From NCBI RefSeq assembly GCF_003390925.1, contig NZ_QUBS01000023.1:1-64000 (forward strand): 64,000 bases of DNA. The letters are read 5' to 3'. This DNA is from Trinickia diaoshuihuensis. Its GTDB lineage: Bacteria; Pseudomonadota; Gammaproteobacteria; Burkholderiales; Burkholderiaceae. Position numbers and translations under genes: made by a program. Each line of letters begins with the position of its first letter. The stretch's first letter is position 1. A model generated the notes under the pieces. That model did not search any database, was not told where the DNA came from, and worked only from the letters and a program-made list of their open reading frames with translations. Shown here piece after piece: positions 61,681 to 64,000 of this stretch.

Positions 61681-61967
61681 AAAAGGCGGCTTACATCTTG
61701 GCCAATGTTCTCGTCGCACTGGTCGGCGGTTGGTGGCTTGCGCACGTCGTCGGCACCTTGCCCTACGAAATGCCATCGTGGCTTGATTCCGCGATCCGTG
61801 GAGGCATCCGTCTCTCGGGGAGCGCGCAGTTAGACAACACCGATGACATCGAAACGATTGCGGCCCTCTTGATCTTCGTGGCGTGCACTGCGTTCATCGG
61901 GGTTCTGCTCGCGCTCGCAACTTTCGCCGGCCGCCGCTTTTGGACTCGTAGGCATAGGGCGTCCTAG
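61677..61967 (+). CDS. Probable immunity protein for the Tlde1-like effector
   Basis: A 96-residue membrane protein whose ATG overlaps the effector stop (ATGA). It has two hydrophobic segments (about residues 5-25 and 62-85), with the intervening stretch probably in the periplasm. That topology would place it where the effector acts. Coupling, size and location argue for immunity. I saw no sequence motif that proves it. Confidence 0.65.
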   Translation: MKKAAYILANVLVALVGGWWLAHVVGTLPYEMPSWLDSAIRGGIRLSGSAQLDNTDDIETIAALLIFVACTAFIGVLLALATFAGRRFWTRRHRAS

Positions 61968-62028
61968 CGGGTTACGCCGAGATCGCAATCTGACCTGATA
62001 GCTCGGCCGACGATTCGGCTGCCCGCGA

Positions 62029-63327
62029 TTATTCCCCGATCATCGCGCGTATGTCCACGCGGCGCGCATTGACCGTGCTGCGCCGTTTGGCCAGCCCAAT
62101 CATCGTGCAGACGAACGTGCCGAACGTCACGATAATCCACTGCACCGGCATATTGGCGCGCAACAGCAGCGCATAAGCGCCGAGCATGAACAGCACCGCG
62201 AGGTTTTGGTTGAAGTTCTGCACGGCGATCGAATGGCCCGCCGTGATCAGCGTCGCGCCTCGGTGTTGCAACAGCGCATTCATCGGCACGATGAAATAAC
62301 CGGCCAGGCCGCCCAGCGCGATCATGATCGGGTAGGCCATGACGATGTACGCCGCGATGAACTGATCGGCGATGCGAATCCCGGCCGCGGGCGGAAACAG
62401 CCACTTGCCGTAGAACGCCATCGCACCCGCGACGATGCCCGCGGCGATGCCGACGGGCAGTACCTTCAGCGAGCGCGCGAGCGGCACGAGCGCGGCCGCG
62501 GCCGCCGCGCCGAGCGCGATGCCGATGCCCGTTGCCCCTTGCATCAGCGCGGCCTTCGAGAGCGTGAGCCCCAAGTTGACGTTGGCCCACTTGAGCACGA
62601 GCAACTGCAGCGTCACCGCGGTGCCCCACATGAGCGTCGTCACCCATAGCGCGATCTGAGCGAGTTCGTCGCGCCAGAGCAAGTTGAAGCAATCGACGAA
62701 TTCGCCCACAAGCCGCTGCGGCTCGCGCAGGCGGTTCGCATAGCGCGCGCCGGTGTCGGGAATGCCCACGTTGATCAGCGCCGCGAGCGCATAGACGAGC
62801 ATCACCGCGAACATCGCGAAATAGGGCGCGTCATGCACCAACGGCCAATGTCGCGCGCTCACGAAACGCTGCACGAAAGGGCTGATTAGAGCGCCCCCGA
62901 GCGCGGTGCCGGCAATCGTCGAAAGCACGGTCGCGGACTCGAGCCACGCATTGGCCGCGACGAGCCGCGACGCGGGCAGCAACTCGGTCAAGATGCCGTA
63001 CTTGGCCGGCGAGTACGCGGCCGCGCCGATACCGACGACGCCATAAGCCAGCATGGGGTGAACGTTCGCGAGCATCATCGCGCAGCCGAGCGCCTTCAAC
63101 GCATTGGCCGCGAACATCACATGGCGCTTTTGGATGGCATCCGCGAAGGCGCCCGCAAACGGCGCCAACACCACGTACGACGTCGTGAACAAAATCTGCA
63201 GCAGCGGTGTGAACCAACTGGCCGCATGCATTGCGCCGAGCAGTGCGATCGCGGCGATCAAGAGCGCGTTGTCGGCCAGCGACGAAACGAACTGCGCGGC
63301 GATGATCGTGTAAAAGCCTTTTTTCAT
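62029..63327 (-). CDS. lplT: Lysophospholipid transporter LplT
   Basis: Major-facilitator protein that flips lysophospholipids across the inner membrane for re-acylation. The 432-residue product starts MKKGFYTIIAAQFVSSLADNALLIAAIALL and has about twelve hydrophobic segments, with the family's SPAKYGILTELLP motif near residue 116. The ATG at 63327 is preferred over an upstream GTG-type extension to 63369. It marks the right edge of the island and resumes the core genome. Confidence 0.92.
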   Translation of the reverse strand: MKKGFYTIIAAQFVSSLADNALLIAAIALLGAMHAASWFTPLLQILFTTSYVVLAPFAGAFADAIQKRHVMFAANALKALGCAMMLANVHPMLAYGVVGIGAAAYSPAKYGILTELLPASRLVAANAWLESATVLSTIAGTALGGALISPFVQRFVSARHWPLVHDAPYFAMFAVMLVYALAALINVGIPDTGARYANRLREPQRLVGEFVDCFNLLWRDELAQIALWVTTLMWGTAVTLQLLVLKWANVNLGLTLSKAALMQGATGIGIALGAAAAAALVPLARSLKVLPVGIAAGIVAGAMAFYGKWLFPPAAGIRIADQFIAAYIVMAYPIMIALGGLAGYFIVPMNALLQHRGATLITAGHSIAVQNFNQNLAVLFMLGAYALLLRANMPVQWIIVTFGTFVCTMIGLAKRRSTVNARRVDIRAMIGE

Positions 63328-63376
63328 CCGACGGGTCGAGCCGTGAGCGCGCTCGGAGAAAAGGAACACTCGTAAG

Positions 63377-63403
63377 GAAAAAGGCGGCCCGAGCCGCCTT
63401 TCG
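63377..63403. terminator. Terminator between lplT and suhB-type gene
   Basis: Stem AAGGCGGC/GCCGCCTT with a short loop, flanked by A and T runs. On the minus strand it lies downstream of the suhB-type gene and upstream of lplT. Confidence 0.75.
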
Positions 63404-63462
63404 TCGTGCGCCGCGCCGCGCGTTGTTTACGCAAACGCGCGGCGGGCGTGGGCCGAGCCCGC

Positions 63463-64000
63463 TTAGTCCTTCTGTGCGGTGCGGCTGTAGGCGCTCAGAA
63501 TCGGCACCATCTGCGCATAGATTTTCGGATTGCCGGCGACGATTTCGCCGATTTCCAAAAATTCCGAATCGCCCGTGTAGTTGCCGACGAGGCCGCCCGC
63601 CTCGGTGATCAGCAAGCTTCCCGCCGCCATGTCCCAGGGGCTCAAGCCCTGCTCGAAAAAGCCGTCGAGACGGCCGGCCGCGACGTTGGCCAGATCGAGC
63701 GCCGCGGCGCCGGGGCGGCGCAGGCCCGTGCACGCGCGCGTCATCTCGGCGAACAGGCGGCAGTAAGCTTCGATCCGATCGTCTTCACGGAAGGGAAAGC
63801 CCGTGCCGATCAGCGCGTCGCTGAGGCGATCGCGGCGGCCCACGCGAATGCGGCGGTCGTTCAGATACGCGCCGCGGCCGCGCGAGGCGGTAAACAGATC
63901 GTTGCTGTTCGGATCGTAGACGACGGCTTGCGTGACGACGCCGCGGTGCGCCAGCGCGATCGAGACGCCGTAGTAGGGCAGGCCGTGGATGAAGTTGGTC
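63463..64000 (-). CDS. suhB: Inositol monophosphatase family protein, 5'-truncated by window edge
   Basis: C-terminal 179 residues of an inositol-phosphatase/SuhB-type enzyme. The frame runs open to the window edge ([20 protein letters not shown]...). The conserved second metal-binding motif [18 protein letters not shown] is present, as is [17 protein letters not shown]. SuhB also binds rRNA antitermination complexes in E. coli. The start is outside the window. It lies 136 bases before lplT on the same strand. Confidence 0.9.
   Translation of the reverse strand, partial: TNFIHGLPYYGVSIALAHRGVVTQAVVYDPNSNDLFTASRGRGAYLNDRRIRVGRRDRLSDALIGTGFPFREDDRIEAYCRLFAEMTRACTGLRRPGAAALDLANVAAGRLDGFFEQGLSPWDMAAGSLLITEAGGLVGNYTGDSEFLEIGEIVAGNPKIYAQMVPILSAYSRTAQKD

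Overview
This window is a high-GC chromosomal segment of a Burkholderiaceae bacterium (Burkholderia, Paraburkholderia, Trinickia or a close relative). I infer this from the strong G/C third-position bias, the phasin gene beside lpdA, the iscR-iscS-iscU-iscA-hscB-hscA-fdx-iscX order, the lysS-prfB-recJ-(rpfE-like)-lolCD run and the pyrG-kdsA-eno-ftsB run. No species is assigned. About 80% of the window is conserved housekeeping sequence.

Layout. 1-4.9 kb: the end of lpdA (pyruvate dehydrogenase E3), phasin phaP, a PbpG-type murein endopeptidase and an IclR regulator. 5-7.7 kb: lutA-lutB, lactate-oxidation iron-sulfur proteins, with no lutC in view, then a small membrane protein. 7.7-14.3 kb: a low-MW protein tyrosine phosphatase and the complete ISC iron-sulfur assembly operon, with two tandem IscR-type operators in front of iscR. 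14.4-23.9 kb: a glycine-zipper envelope protein, lysS, prfB (programmed frameshift preserved), recJ, an RpfE-like protein, lolC, lolD and tatD. 24-31.9 kb: comEC, a hydrolase and pyrG-kdsA-eno-ftsB. 31.9-43.2 kb: a lipoprotein, hslO, a gamma carbonic anhydrase, a DUF455 protein, a hydrolase, a PHP RNase, YciO, an M50 protease, trpS, a methyltransferase, dapA, bamC and a metallo-beta-lactamase-fold protein. 43.2-49.6 kb: an Ala/Ser lipoprotein, a JmjC oxygenase, slyD, a phosphoesterase and mutS.

An accessory island lies between mutS and lplT (about 49.6-62.0 kb). It begins with an integrase-arm-like fragment and a frameshifted HTH gene. It then carries a DUF3800 protein, small unrecognised ORFs and a DUF262-DUF1524 (GmrSD-like) nuclease facing a large ABC/SMC-type ATPase with a CxxC hook. 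Next come an ImmA/IrrE peptidase gene paired with an unrecognised Cys/His protein behind a palindromic operator, a phage-like small ORF with a perfect 19-bp inverted repeat, and an orphan Tlde1-like effector with a membrane immunity candidate. A second copy of part of the integrase-like fragment sits near the right edge. This is where an undescribed defence system is most likely. The strongest candidate is the divergent DUF262-DUF1524 / hook-ATPase pair, with ImmA plus the Cys/His protein second.

The window closes with lplT and the 3' part of a suhB-type inositol monophosphatase. I saw no rRNA, tRNA, CRISPR array or intact insertion sequence.
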